Shown: piece by piece, positions 34,045 through 45,907 of the stretch
Position numbering within the stretch: position 1 is the stretch's first letter
Layout: every line of letters starts with the position of its first letter
NCBI GenBank assembly: GCA_016800925.1
Contig: JABCPU010000369.1
Location: forward strand, 1-64,000
Origin: Suillus spraguei
Taxonomy: Eukaryota; Basidiomycota; Agaricomycetes; Boletales; Suillaceae
Direction: 5' to 3'
DNA length: 64,000 bases
The notes under the pieces: generated by a model
Databases searched by the model: none
Seen by the model: the letters and a program-made list of their open reading frames with translations, nothing else
What the model was told of the DNA's origin: nothing
Position numbers and translations under genes: made by a program

Positions 34045-35645
34045 TCATGACGCGAAATTCATAGATGATATATCGGATATTGTAATATGCGCTGGGTCGC
34101 CAGAGGCATATGCATGTCGGTTTAACTGCCAGAGATGGAGGTGCATGCGCGTAGCGAGGATCGCAAGGATTATAACCTCGAAACTGTACGTGGGTGTAAG
34201 TTTTGGTGTTGTTAGTAGCCATATGCAACAGCGTGTGGGGTACATACATATATAACATGTCATCGTAGGAGTACTGGGACGCAGAACATCGACAACTCGA
34301 TTTTAAAAGGCATCTGAGAGATTCGCGCACCTGAAAGAGCAGTATTGCAAGTACGTTTACCACAGAGAGTACTTCAGGAAAGAGAATTATTATGGATGAG
34401 TACAGCAAACGATGCGTACGAGTGGTAACTCACGAAGACCGCATGTATAATAGAATATGTTATGTTTCACCAAGACAACGTACAGACAGCTTGAGCTCAT
34501 CCGCCAGCACTGTATGGCGCGTATGAGCGTGAGTATGATGAGTCCTGGGGGAGTATCCATCAGCGTGTGCTTGTACAGGTGTATGCTCCTGGTCACCCAC
34601 CCAATTCGAACACAGTAAGGAGAAGAAATGGTATGAGGAACCCAAAACCGGCCGAAGCCTTGTGGCAGTCTGTAAAAATGAGTAGAATGTTTCAGCGGTT
34701 GTGGAAGGCCAAAGGGAAGGTGAGAGCAAGTACATGTTGCGGGGACGGTATCGGCGAAGGCAGAACCGAGGGATGCCACGAGAAAAACCTGGTTAATGCA
34801 TCTACCACTTGCTTTGGTGTGGTGAGTGAATTTGGAACTCACAAAACAAGTGGACGCCATGGCTGCGAGCAAGATTCTATTCTTGTTCCAAAGTACATAT
34901 GTTCTGAGGATGAAAAAACCTGGATGAATCAAATCAGAAATACATTTTTATGGGGGAACTGGACATGCATTCGGAGAAAATGATTGATGCTATACCAAGA
35001 CCTATAAGAGAAAAGTGGTAACCTTCAACAAGGACGCGCATACACGAATCCACGTACCTGAGTCAAGATTGGTCAACACACGGCATGTCTGGAAAAGTCG
35101 TGCAGTAAGTCGTTCATTCTTATTAAGTCTCCACGTATATCTTGGTTCTCATTCGTGACAAAGTACTCTGAAGAACAAGTGTGAATTCATCATCGTGATA
35201 ATGTGTGCTGGAATGGAACGCACTCCACAGAACCACGGTGAGGGAGATAAAGGGGAGGTATCATGTAACAATATAGGCATTTGACCTTGCTCCAGTCCGA
35301 TCGAAGCAAAAACGTCCACTTTGCAAAGGATATTATGGATATCAAAAACAAGGTGTATTATGAAACGGGTGTATTACCTCTTCATGAAGTGAACATGCAT
35401 AATCATGGATCTGGATATGAGTTTAATAGCGGAAATGAATAGATTAGGATGAGCTTACCCATAATGCCGTCGTCGACACTGATCTGTGTTAGAGCAAAGA
35501 TTAAGGGATTCAGACGGTACGCACTGTATATGTACTAATGGAACACGAATCGTCAAGTATTGTTCCCCCTCATTTCGATTAGGAGACATACCATGGAGAA
35601 CTGTAGGCTCCTCGCTGCAGTGATATCGTCAGACGAATACTCCAT
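34045..35645 (-). CDS. DUF6533-like multi-pass membrane protein, copy 1
   Basis: Minus-strand exons match the agaricomycete family of about seven membrane spans that begins with a DUF6533 domain; its function is unknown. A possible start is MEYSSDDITAARSLQFSM (35,645). Recognised exons are FILRTYVLWNKNRILLAAMA (about 34,860-34,930), FLVASLGSAFADTVPAT, ASAGFGFLIPFLLLTVFELG, LIILTLIRAIQCWR, LYVVLVKHNIFYYTCGL, LLSVVNVLAILLFQ, and the last exon FEVIILAILATRMHLHLWQL ending MNFAS at 34,045. Introns are 45-60 bp. The N-terminal third (35,000-35,400) needs a frame change around the block RYLPFISLTVVLWSAF, so the gene may be slightly damaged. It is diverged from, and head-to-head with, the copy at 36.2-37.5 kb. 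Confidence 0.6.
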
Positions 35646-36236
35646 CTAGAGGTCGTACACTGGAACTGTCTCAGCGAGTGATGAGAAAGGACTCAGGTAT
35701 GGATGATGACGGGACACACGTCAAGTATACTATGTTTGTGCAACGATAAGGGGGCTGCAGTACCAATATATACCAACAAGGTGAAGCAGGTTCAAGATTT
35801 AGAAGAACGTCAAGTTCGGTAAGTATGGTAAATGCGAACAGAGGTAAATGTGTCTCGACTCTCATGCACACATCATCTCGTCTCCTATAAATGAGCTGCG
35901 AACCCATCAAGGAGGTCGTGGTGCCTGGGATGTCATTCCAGGCTGGTCACGATGGAGCGCATGACAGTTCACTGCATGGATTGGCCGGGAAGCGACTTGA
36001 TAAAAGTTCAAGTCTTTGGTAAGACTACATAGTAGACGTATCATCACTTGAAACGCAAAGCTACCTTGGAGGAAGGGTAAACTCCTTGTACTATGAACGG
36101 ATATGTGATGGCGCGGCCATGGTCCAAAAGCGACCTATTTTTATGTAATAGTCGGACAGGCGTATCACAATAGTGGGACAGCCGGCGTATCACATTTCCA
36201 ATTCTTGTAATGAACAGATAGGTCTGGAAAGTATCA

Positions 36237-37489
36237 TGGAAGTTGATTTGAAAGCTGTTGCCGAACAAGCTACAGTTACGTGTTTCGGTCGGACGCTTTT
36301 ACTTGGAGCAAGGTCAAAGGTCTGTATATTATCTCCCCTTTATCATCCTCGCCACGGTTCTATAAAGTGCGTTCCGCTCTAGCACACATTACCACACGTG
36401 TTTCTTCAGAGTACTTTACTCCGAATGAGAACTCAGTGGTATGTGATGTCGTGGAATGTCAATAAGAACGAACGATCTACTGCATGACTTTGCCAGGAAT
36501 TAACTCAGGTAAGTGCAACGTATACACATAGCCTACCACTTTTCTCTCATAGGTCTTGGTATAGCATCAATCATTTTCTCCGAATGTACATCCCATTCAC
36601 CCATGAAATGTGTGTTTCTGATCTGATTTATCCATGTTTTTTCATCCTCGGAACAATGTACTCTGGAACAAGAATAAAATCTTGCTCGTAGCCATGGCGC
36701 CCACCTTTTTCGTGAGTTCCCAATCTACTCACCACACTACAGTTAGTTGTAAATGCACCAGCCAGGCTTTTCTTGTGGTATCCTTCAGCCCTACCTTTAC
36801 CGCTATCGTCCCCGCAGCATGTACACAACCACTAAAGCATTCTGTTCACTTGCACAGATACGACCAGTGCGATCCCGTCCTACCAGGGTTCAACCAGTTT
36901 CCGGCTCTTCATACCATTTATCCTCTTTACTGTGTTCGAACCAGGTGAGCGACCGGGAGCATACAGATGTATAGACACGCTGACGGATAATCTCCCAGGA
37001 ATCATTATACTCACGCTCCTACGCGCCATACAGAGCTGATGGATGAACTCGAGCCTTCTGTACGTTATTTTGGTGAAACATAACATATTCTATTATGGAT
37101 GCGGTCTTCGTGAGTTACCACTCGTTTGTGCCGTTTTCCGTACTCATCCATGATTATTCTCTTTCCTGAAGTGTTCCCAGTGATAAATATCTTCACATCA
37201 CTACTCCTCCAGGTGCGTGAATTTCCCAAGTGACTTTTATGACCGAGTCGTTGATGTTCCACAACCAAGTACTGCTAGTACGACATATTTTATGCGTATG
37301 CACCTCCACATACTGCTGCGGCAGCGTGCTGCTGCTGACAATACTCAAACTTACAGTTTCGAGGTCATGGTCCTTGCGATCCTCGCTACGCGCATGGACC
37401 TCCATCTCTGGGAAATGAGTCGACGTGTATATGACTCTGGCGACCCAGTGCGTATTAAAATGTCCGATATATCATCTATAATTTTGTAG
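36237..37489 (+). pseudogene. DUF6533-like membrane protein, copy 2, broken
   Basis: The same exon series as copy 1 lies on the plus strand: VLWNKNKILLVAMAPTFF (36,650), FRLFIPFILFTVFEP (36,900), ILVKHNIFYY-type block (about 37,060), LFPVINIFTSLLLQ (37,170), and FEVMVLAILATRMDLHLWEM, ending SDISSIIL at 37,489. Intron sequences are also similar to copy 1, so the duplication is fairly recent. In the small penultimate exon (about 37,266) copy 1 reads YSYDD, whereas copy 2 has TAC TGC TAG, an in-frame stop, and its flanking splice sites are altered (AAG acceptor, AT in place of the GT donor). The likely start is MEVDLKAVAEQA at 36,237. Called a pseudogene for these reasons. Confidence 0.6.
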
Positions 37490-38335
37490 CATGATGCGTT
37501 ATCTTGGGGCTCACTTGGTACCGCTCGTGGAGCGAGTCTTGGACTGTGCAAGATCACTGATAGGGGTGGATTTAGTACAGAGAGAATTTCTTTATTTACA
37601 TACTGCAACCAACAACTGAAACCATTAAGACGCAGTGCCCTGCGGGCTGTCCTGGAGTTATTGTACCAAGTATAAGTAAAGGAATAACACACAGTTGGAC
37701 AAGTCCGTGTTTGTGAAGTTGTTAGCGTACACATGCGATTGACCTGCGATGACCGAATTTAACGGTTTAGCTGCTAGACCCCGGTGGTCAGCTTACAACG
37801 ACCACGGGGTCAAGGGGCGGGGTCACATATTGGCAAATTGGCATCAACGAACGTGCATATCTTTCGCTTCTGGTATCCCGCTGCTGGTCTTAGCGTCAAT
37901 ACTTTCTGTTTCTCTGCTATTGCACGGTACATTAATCCAACTGGACTCGATGAAAAATTCTAGTGTGTGGTACAGTAAAATAAATACAAAGTATATACGT
38001 CGCCAGTTCTTGCAACGCTTATCCAGCGAGAAACCTAACTTTATGAGCGACGATACAACACGTACTAGGTGGTCCACAATGTTAGCCTGAGTAAAAGTGA
38101 CAACCCTGAGTAAACTCGCCATTTGAAAGCCACTAAACACCCTTTACGCGACCGTGACCACTGCTGCGGCACACAAAAGAATGCTGATATCATTCATGGT
38201 CTAGTGATAAGGTCCTGTTCAGATATAGCATTCGATATCGGATCAAGTGGCCACATGTTGCGTTTGCACCCTATAAAGTCCCTGTGGTCCCGCTCGAGCC
38301 TGAGCGTCAAGTCCACCGAATCCCCATCTGCGATC
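37490..38335. other. No gene recognised
   Basis: An ORF at 37,749-38,090 (113 codons) has one hydrophobic stretch but no family resemblance and no supporting context, so it is not called. The last 200 bp are presumably the promoter of the oxidoreductase gene. Confidence 0.4.
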
Positions 38336-39926
38336 ATGACATCCCTACCGAATGAGCCTGTCACATTGGCTATCATCGGCTGTGGTCAGAGAGGGACTGT
38401 ATGAAGTCAATCCTGTGCCTTCTCCTCATGATGCACTCATGCTTGTGCGCAGAACTATGCTGAATATGCCCTTAATCACCCGAAGAAGTGCAAGGTCGTC
38501 GCTATTGCAGAACCCAGGCCAAAGACCCGCGATATTTTTGCCCGTAATCATCAGCTCGATCGTACCCTTGTGTTTAACGACTGGCAAGAACTCTTAAAAG
38601 CTTCCGCTGATACCATTCAAACTATCGGGAAACGCCTTGTAGACGCAGTGGTTGTTGCTGTGCAAGACCATATGCATTGTGAAGTGGTGACGGCATTTGC
38701 AGCCCAGGGGTACCATATACTTTGCGAGAAACCCATGGCTACAAGCCTTCAAGACTGCCTTGAAATGGAGAAGGCAGTCAAAAATGCTGGCATCATTTAC
38801 GGAGTTGGTCACGGTGAGCTATATCACTTGTCGCACTACGAACTTCAAACCTCACGTGCGGCAGTCCTGCGTTACTCCCCTTACAGCAAGGCCATCACCG
38901 AAGTGGTCCGTTCAGGACAGCTGGGTGAGCTGATCAATGTGGTTCACATCGAGCCCGTTGGTTACTTTCACTTTGCTCACTCTTTCGTTCGGGGCCATTG
39001 GAAGAAAGAATCTGAAAGTTCTTTCTCACTTATGACCAAGTGCTGCCAGTAAGTAAGTCTTGGTTCACCGCGCAGGATAGCTTAATGGATTGGGTACGCA
39101 AGTGACATAGATATTCTCTGTCACTGGCTTTCCCCTGCGATTCCGATGCGAATCTCTTCGTTCGGCTCTTTACAGCATTTTCGCAAGGAGAAGAAACCTC
39201 CCACAGCAGGCACTGCAACTCGCTGCTTAGAATGTTCAGTGGAACAAGATTGCCCATACAGTGCAAAGAAAAGTATATCACCTCCAACTTCGTTTCATAT
39301 TGACTGAGTGGAACCACATAGTATACCTGGAACCTGTTTCTCGTGGAAATATCAACTGGCCGGTTAGCACTATTGTGGATGGAATACCAGATATAGAGAA
39401 TATCACTGATGCCCTGTGCAATGGACCTTACGGACAATGCGTGTACGAAAGCGATAACGATGTCTGTGATCATCAGGTACCAGTCGATCCTCCCTTGCAA
39501 GGCGGCCTCTTAATGCTATGTTTCTAGGTTGTAAATATCGAATATTCATCAGGAGCCACCGTCTCATTTACGATGGTGGCACACACCTCCTTGATTTGCG
39601 AACGTCAGACACGGTTGCACTTTACGCACGGCGAGATAGTTGGCGATATGAATAATTTTACTGTTACCGACTTCCGCACGGGTCATAAGACGACGCACCA
39701 CCCGAAGAATGAGGGTGGTGGCCACGGAGGCGGAGATTTGGGTCTTATGCGTACTTTTGTCGAGGCCGTGCGCACGAACAATCAAGAATTACTGGGGACT
39801 GATGTCTCTGAGGTGCTCAAGAGTCATCTCACCGTATTTGCTGCTGAGGCAAGCAGGAGAGAAGGCACAGTGGTTGATTGCGCGAAGTTTGAGAAAGCTA
39901 TCAGAGCAGAATTGGAAATGGTATGA
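38336..39926 (+). CDS. Gfo/Idh/MocA-family NAD(P)-dependent oxidoreductase
   Basis: This encodes a soluble dehydrogenase with an N-terminal Rossmann fold and a C-terminal alpha/beta substrate domain. Six exons join in frame: 38336-38398, 38453-38813, 38865-39048, 39103-39272, 39322-39476, 39528-39926. It starts MTSLPNEPVTLAIIGCGQRG; the GCGQRG glycine motif binds the dinucleotide. AIAEPRPKT gives the acidic residue at the end of beta-2. The family EKP motif is in HILCEKPMATS, and the catalytic-region histidine block is near KCCHDIDILCHW. A cysteine-bearing insert (CLECSVEQDCPYS) follows. Substrate cannot be told from sequence; members act on sugars, inositols and related compounds. The protein is about 440 residues and intact. 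Confidence 0.85.
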
Positions 39927-40890
39927 GCTTGTCATCGCTATTTCACCACCTTGGAGTTATAGCATTGGTTGGCGAAGTAGGTATGCTGCCTAATCAAACC
40001 AATACCCTCTTGCACATAGTCCATCTTCCCACCGTTAGCTTGTCTACTGCATATCTCAGAAAAATCCATGGATAGTATATCGAGATTATTTTTGTCAAAG
40101 TCCCGAGTTGGTCCCAAGTGTAGGCTGAGACCAACTTGAAGTCGAGCGCATATACACTTATCAGAAAAATACATTTTTAATATCGTGTCCTACATATGGT
40201 TAGCTGTATTTGTGATTTGGAAGTAAAATGAGTGCAAGAGGTGAGCTTGAGGTTTGAATTTGAGCGCTTGCTAGTGAGCAGCGGACTGCCGTAGCGTTGC
40301 TGCGCCACCTCGCTTAACCATGAAGGTCGTATCACAAATATGAGTGTGTCATCTTGCAGCAAGACGGTATGCTCAACTTTGTGAATGCGGCACAGCTCAA
40401 CGACTCGTGGCTAGTAGAACGAGCCCGACTTTTACCATGACGACTTGTAGCTACAGCCAAGCTACTTTGCTCGCCTTTGGAGCAGATAGCTTGTTTCTTC
40501 GTGAGGCTGCAAGAATTTCAGAACGGTGTTGCTTCATTAATTTATGACTTACAGCTGCATTCATGTGCATGAAAAAAAGCTGTATCGTTTCCCTAGAAAC
40601 GGTCAACTGCGGCCCACGAGAAGGACGTACTCTGGAGTACGCAGTATAGATGGGGGACAACTGGGAACACAAGAATCCTACGCGCTGTTCTAAACTGCGG
40701 TACCTGTTACACGTACGTTTGACTGAGACTCTACTCATCGAAATACCCGGTGCTTATTGATTCTCTCTGTGCTGCGGCGGTGAGTATTTCCTTTTCCAAT
40801 TTACACAGGAAGTCGATCATAACTACGGGTTGTCACACGGCCGTCCCTCCAGCGTCCACACCAACATTACAGTAGTACTATCTTTGATTC
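39927..40890. other. Intergenic, nothing recognised
   Basis: About 960 bp with only short frames and no family resemblance. A 95-codon minus ORF at 40,451-40,738 has no supporting features. Confidence 0.4.
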
Positions 40891-41873
40891 ATGTCTACAG
40901 ACATAAGCACTGAGGACAGATTTCTCCCTCTACGCGATGGGCGTACCCTGGCATACGCAGAAGCAGGAAACCCATCCAGCAAAACTGTTGTTCTTTACAT
41001 GCATGGGTTTTTCACTGTTGGGGATGCATCCCAGACATCTCAAGCCCTTCTGAACAAGAATGTTCATTTCATCACGCCCACTCTGCCTGGATGGGGCAAC
41101 ACGTCACCTCCTCCCCCATCGATACCATTCCGCGACTGCCTCACAAGCGACATGACCGCACTATTGTCCCACCTATATCCAGATTTCAATGGCCGTAACA
41201 TCAAACTATACCTTGCAGGGGGCTCGCTCGGCACAGTGTCTGCACAAATATTGTATGGTGCACCGTATGACAAGTTCCCATTCGGCCGGTGCATATCAGG
41301 CATGCTGCTGTTGGGTGCCTTCAGCCCATTTCGGTACCACAAAGATTACGCCAAACACATGACATGGACGCAGTATGTCTCACCTGGCCCCATCTGGTAC
41401 TACACACCATTCAACCTTATCAGTCATCTGATCAAACTCGTGCTGTTGAGAAAGTTGGCGACCATAGAAAGCGCAGAGGCAATAATGCGGGCAACTGTTT
41501 TTGACGGCATGGATCAGGCGGAACGGGAGGAGTTTGCGAAGTGGTGTGAGGAATGCGGGATGGTACCAGGGGATTATGTGCGGAAAATGGCTCAGAATAG
41601 CATGAAGAGCATCTCCAAGTCTTGGGAAGGTTTTATGCTTACACCATCCCTTCTGCACTCAGATTGGGGTTTTCAGCCTGACGCATTGGACGAGGAACAC
41701 TCTCGTCCGCCCATCCTACTTACAGCGAGCAATGACGATGACATGACTCCGGTGGCTTACGCACACTATCTTGCTGCTAGTTACAGAATGCGCGGATCAA
41801 ACACCTTGATGGGGGGCATATGAGTACTTTATACCACATGGACGAGGTATGGACAGAATTTTTAGCTGAGTAA
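40891..41873 (+). CDS. Alpha/beta hydrolase, frameshifted before the catalytic His
   Basis: This intronless frame starts MSTDISTEDRFLPLRDGRTL and shows the alpha/beta-hydrolase core: VVLYMHGFFTVG (oxyanion region), LPGWGNTSPPP, the nucleophile elbow LAGGSLGTVSA with the likely catalytic Ser, and LLTASNDDDMTP with the acidic residue. The main frame ends at 41,823 right after a GG. One frame over, the normal ending follows: HLDGGHMSTLYHMDEVWTEF, with the missing catalytic His, and TAA at 41,871-41,873. A single missing base near 41,786 (AGAATGCG, where AGAAATGCG would keep the frame) explains it. It is either an inactivated gene or a sequence error; the second is favoured because neighbours show the same kind of lesion. 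The substrate is unknown. Confidence 0.75.
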
Positions 41874-42078
41874 TACTCGATTATACCACAACACCGTTCA
41901 CGAGACATCTCTGGAAGGTTCTTTCCCAAGGAGACAAAGCATGTAATACATCAAGAAGTTATCTATATACATAGCTAGAAGTTAACGAAGTGACGGTAGA
42001 CAAGCAATGTCAATATAGATGTTGGAGGTATCGCACTGATAGGGTTAGAAATAGAGTAAGATGAGCACTGATCTGGAG

Positions 42079-44037
42079 CTAATCCTGCAGCTCCAGTTCT
42101 CTCCGAATAATTTCCCTCACTTCTCTGAGGCCGCCCATTTCACGTTTAACTCGCCTGGGACTTCGCGCGAGTATTTCGGCGCTGTCAAGTTTCGCACGAG
42201 AGCCGGGACTGAGCGGTGGACCTACAGTAGAACTAGATCGAGCGCTTGGACTGGGTGGTGGGACGAGTTTGCTGCCAGCAGGCTTCCTGGTTGGACTAGG
42301 AGGTATCGACTTGTTGACAATGCTAGTATCAGAATCCTGCACTGATGACGTGGGTGGCATCTCAAGCCATTCTTTGCCCGCAATATCCAGAGGTCGCAGG
42401 AAGAACGGACAAAGCGTCGTGAGTAGTCTGAGAGATTCATTTGCTTCCAAAGCTGACATTGGCACGGGGGACGATTTGACGATCGCAGCTACCACTTCTG
42501 AGGTCGGAAGAGCTTTGCGTTTGCGAATAGTTGGCGTAGAAGTCGGTCCGACTGGAGCCGAGAAGAGCCTGTCAAATAAGAAGTTAATAAAAGAAGAGGT
42601 TATATGCATGATACTGACATCCAGGCACTCTCGGCAACACCACCTAGGCGACCGAGCAAGCAGCGCCGCCGGATTTCTTCTTGACCCATTTTCTGGATCT
42701 GCTCCCTAGAGAGTTTTCCTCCGATAACTTCCACACTTTTGGCTTTGGTTGGACTGGAGGTGACAGACTTCTGACGAATTCGGTCATATAAAGCTTGACG
42801 ACGAGATGTACTTGGAGTTGAAGGTGCGGTCTCCGCGTTGGGACCGCGTTGATGGACAGGTGTCATAGGCAGAGAATCTGATGCATCGCTCTCGCATCTG
42901 TGGCGTGCAGGAGTCTTGGGGTTAGAAGACCGACCAAAAGATCTGCGCGTCTCTGACGCGATGATGGTGTCTGAGGAAATGCAATGGAAGATTTAGATGA
43001 TGATGCAAGGGCTGACTTCGAAGGACTAATGGCAGGAAAGGGGACTGCAAACTCATGTGCGGCGGAAGAACGCTTTACAGGCGACTTCGCCGGCGAGGTC
43101 GGACTGGATGGAACCATATTCTTAAGAATTGAAGCACCCTTAGGTGAGGCAGAAGCAAGCACTCGAGTCAGCGAGGACGCCTTGACTGTGGTCACAAGCT
43201 CCGGAATATCTGCCAGAGGGACATTTGGCACATCTGGGACATCAGAGTGAAGCTACAAGTGGAGTTAGCATATATATAACGGCAGTCAAGATCTGGGGGA
43301 CAAACCTTGACCCAGCGCTCGAGTTTATTTCGAAACTCAGTTCGTCGCTTCTCTGCATCGGCGGTCACCGAGCTACCGCGGCCATGCCACCCCCATATCT
43401 TTATCAATATCGATTTCAACCTCGATACCAATACCATATACAGGTACGCGTTTGCCTACGACCTTGGAATAATGCGTAGTTGGGCTAATGACCAATCCCA
43501 TCGCACCTCGTGTCCAGTCCTTGGCAGGAGGCTGTGCAGGGGCATCTAAGAAGGGGTTCTCATCATCAATCGCCTTGTATTTGCTTGTAAGGTCAGGAAG
43601 TGACTTCGCATCCCACTCCCATATCCAGCAAAGCCGCTTGAGATCATCGGTATCGAATTTGGTTGTGAGTCCAGAGTAAGTCATGATGGACATGTGATTG
43701 AGCACGTTTCGCACTATGCCCGTGTCAGAGGATGGAGACACGGCACATGTTGCAAGTGCATGTGATAATGCATGCTGCAAGGCTGTTTGAATCGTGTTGA
43801 GTCGTGAAAGGTGATGTGGTAAGGAGGTTTGATTTGGTTTGATGCCCTTATGGGCAGAGGCTGGCGGTGTAGGTGGCCTTGAAACATGGCGTCTATAAGT
43901 ATAATAGCACAGTGACGATAGATTAAGCACGCTTACGCAGTTCGAAGCTTTTTCGGAGTGAAGGTCTCGTCGTCTGAACTAACAAGTTGACGCTTCTTCC
44001 TAGGTGAGACTCCGAGGGATGTGTATAGGTCGGTCAT
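42079..44037 (-). CDS. CDT1: DNA replication licensing factor Cdt1
   Basis: This loads the MCM helicase at origins together with ORC and Cdc6, in the G1 nucleus. It starts [20 protein letters not shown] at 44,037. After an intron comes the middle winged-helix region: [58 protein letters not shown] and [19 protein letters not shown] Ser/Pro-rich linker follows ([14 protein letters not shown]), then the C-terminal MCM-binding winged helix: [68 protein letters not shown]. Three one-base deletions (about 43,366, 43,391 and 42,935, all at short G or T runs) break the frame, yet both sides stay family-like. Two ACGCGT boxes lie upstream. It converges with the hydrolase gene. Confidence 0.82.
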
Positions 44038-44138
44038 GGAGACAGAGAATGTAAGTACAACAAGTAGAGAATATATCAGCTGCCGGAGCAATAAAGAATG
44101 TCGCAAGTGGACAAGAGACGCGAACCAAATGATCGACG

Positions 44139-44171
44139 ACGCGTCCACGTAAGCAATTCCCACGAACGCGT
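44139..44171. promoter_or_regulatory. Two ACGCGT (MCB-like) boxes upstream of CDT1
   Basis: ACGCGT occurs at 44,139-44,144 and 44,166-44,171, 102 and 129 bp before the CDT1 start codon, with a further GACGCG at 44,117. The motif is the MBF target in yeasts, where CDT1 of fission yeast is a known MBF gene. Use of the site in this organism is inferred. Confidence 0.55.
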
Positions 44172-45907
44172 GTAGCGCGTCAGGTGGTTTTGTCAAGTAC
44201 ATACCACTCCTTTTGTTTGCTCATTTGAATTCTTAGCGTCCTAGACTCTAGTGCATCTGAAGTGTACTAATCAAGGCGAATATCAACATGCCGGGCGCCG
44301 GCTAGTGAGTTCAATGGTAAGCAATATCATTTCTAGCCAACCGTACCTGAGCTTCTCGTTGCTAGCATCCATTATTTGGATTATGCGCCAAATGTCAGGT
44401 ATGTTTTAACCCAAAGAAATTGACTGAACCAATCCACAGTCAAGTCTCGAGGTCGCAGAGGATACGTTCGTATTTATTATCCATGCAAAAACTGTTACAA
44501 AAGATTACAAACAACAGCTCTCGAGAGAAGCGGCTCCAAGACTGCAATATACAATTTCCAGTCAGCATACGCCAATACGGAGGAAAAGAACATGACTTTA
44601 GAACAAGAACTTTTAGAAGGTTACAGCCTCATGACCTAATCAGCTCTAATATTGCAAATAGAGCTGATATCAGCGAATCGTTCTCCTCGATTTTGTAACA
44701 AGACGACGAGGGTAGCCATCTTCAGCTAGCAACATCTAGAAACTCCGCGGGGCATTTCTGCATTCAATCATGGTACAGCGCAGTGCTAATTCTAGGAATT
44801 ACTTTTTGTGGTAGGCGCAGTTCGCTCTCCACATTCGAAAAATCGGATCTCGCTATAATCAGGACTGCATTCGATTGTCTCTGACGGGTTTTAGTCAGAC
44901 AGCCGAACGATTCAGAATGGTTGATTGATATTTGATGCATCAAGGAGACTGCAGAAGGGTTTAATGTCGGTAATTGTTAATTATCAAGCAGCATGTATGG
45001 GTCGCAAGGCTGATGACTTAATTGAAGTCCATCTTGAGGTCGCAGACATGTGACGTCCCAAATTGGTCATCGTGCGATATCACCACAACGGCCACATGAA
45101 CATTCGAAGAAAGTCTGCGATTAGAGATGCGAAGCAGCCCGCTGGAATGGAGAAGGTAAGAGGGAGTGATAAACTGTGACTGAAGCACCTGACTGTCCCT
45201 CAGGTTCCACCTGACCTTGCAAATGAATTCAGCTTTCTTAAGGTTTTGTACGCTTGTTTACCGTTACCTTGCAGACAAAACAAGCTAGGTCACCGCCTAG
45301 GCCTTCTTTATAGATTATTGATCACTAATGAACCCATGGGAGTCTTTCACAGTACTAGTATATGATATGTCAATTAGAGAACTGTATCTGTGGATGTTTG
45401 CGTCAAGTATGGCTCGTTTTTGTCGATGCCCATAGCCAGTGATCTCGCTTCGTTGTGGTCACATCTTCGGATGCATGACTCGTGTGCGTTGGCCTAGATG
45501 TACGTGCGAACAAGAAGCAAGTTCATGAATGCCTGCATGCAAAGGCGCAAAGTGCCACGAGTGAACCATTTGAGCTTTTTGTTCCTCAACTTTAGAAGCG
45601 AATCTTGATACCACACAGCACATGCATCGCCTTGACCAACATACTACAAAGGCGAGGATCACGTCAAAGGGATTGAGTTTATAAACTGTGGCGCAGCACG
45701 ATTTCTCTCCTGCCTCACCAGCATGATGAACGCAAACGAAAATCATGGAGTTATCCAGCAGCATGCAATGTCTGTACTCGGTTACCTTGCGTCACAGTGA
45801 AGTACTGAATGGCAGCCGTGCAGACGAAACACCCTCGAGCACCTTTCTGGTATGCATGCACTTCTGACGCGAAATAGTATTCATTCAAACCACAACATGT
45901 TCGACAG
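44172..45907. other. 1.7 kb with no confident gene
   Basis: A possible tiny first exon (MPGAG at 44,288) followed by GTGAGT and further splice-like sites was followed but gave no recognisable protein. The ORFs at 44,420-44,698 and 45,459-45,764 lack family features. The 5' exon(s) of the next gene may lie at 45,780-45,860. Confidence 0.35.

Noticed and set aside
37749..38090. ORF of 113 codons with one hydrophobic stretch
   Set aside because: No family resemblance, no splice support and no conserved context.
44288..44700. Possible small multi-exon gene starting MPGAG
   Set aside because: Splice-like sites are present, but none of the possible joins gave a protein I recognise, and several frames are equally open.
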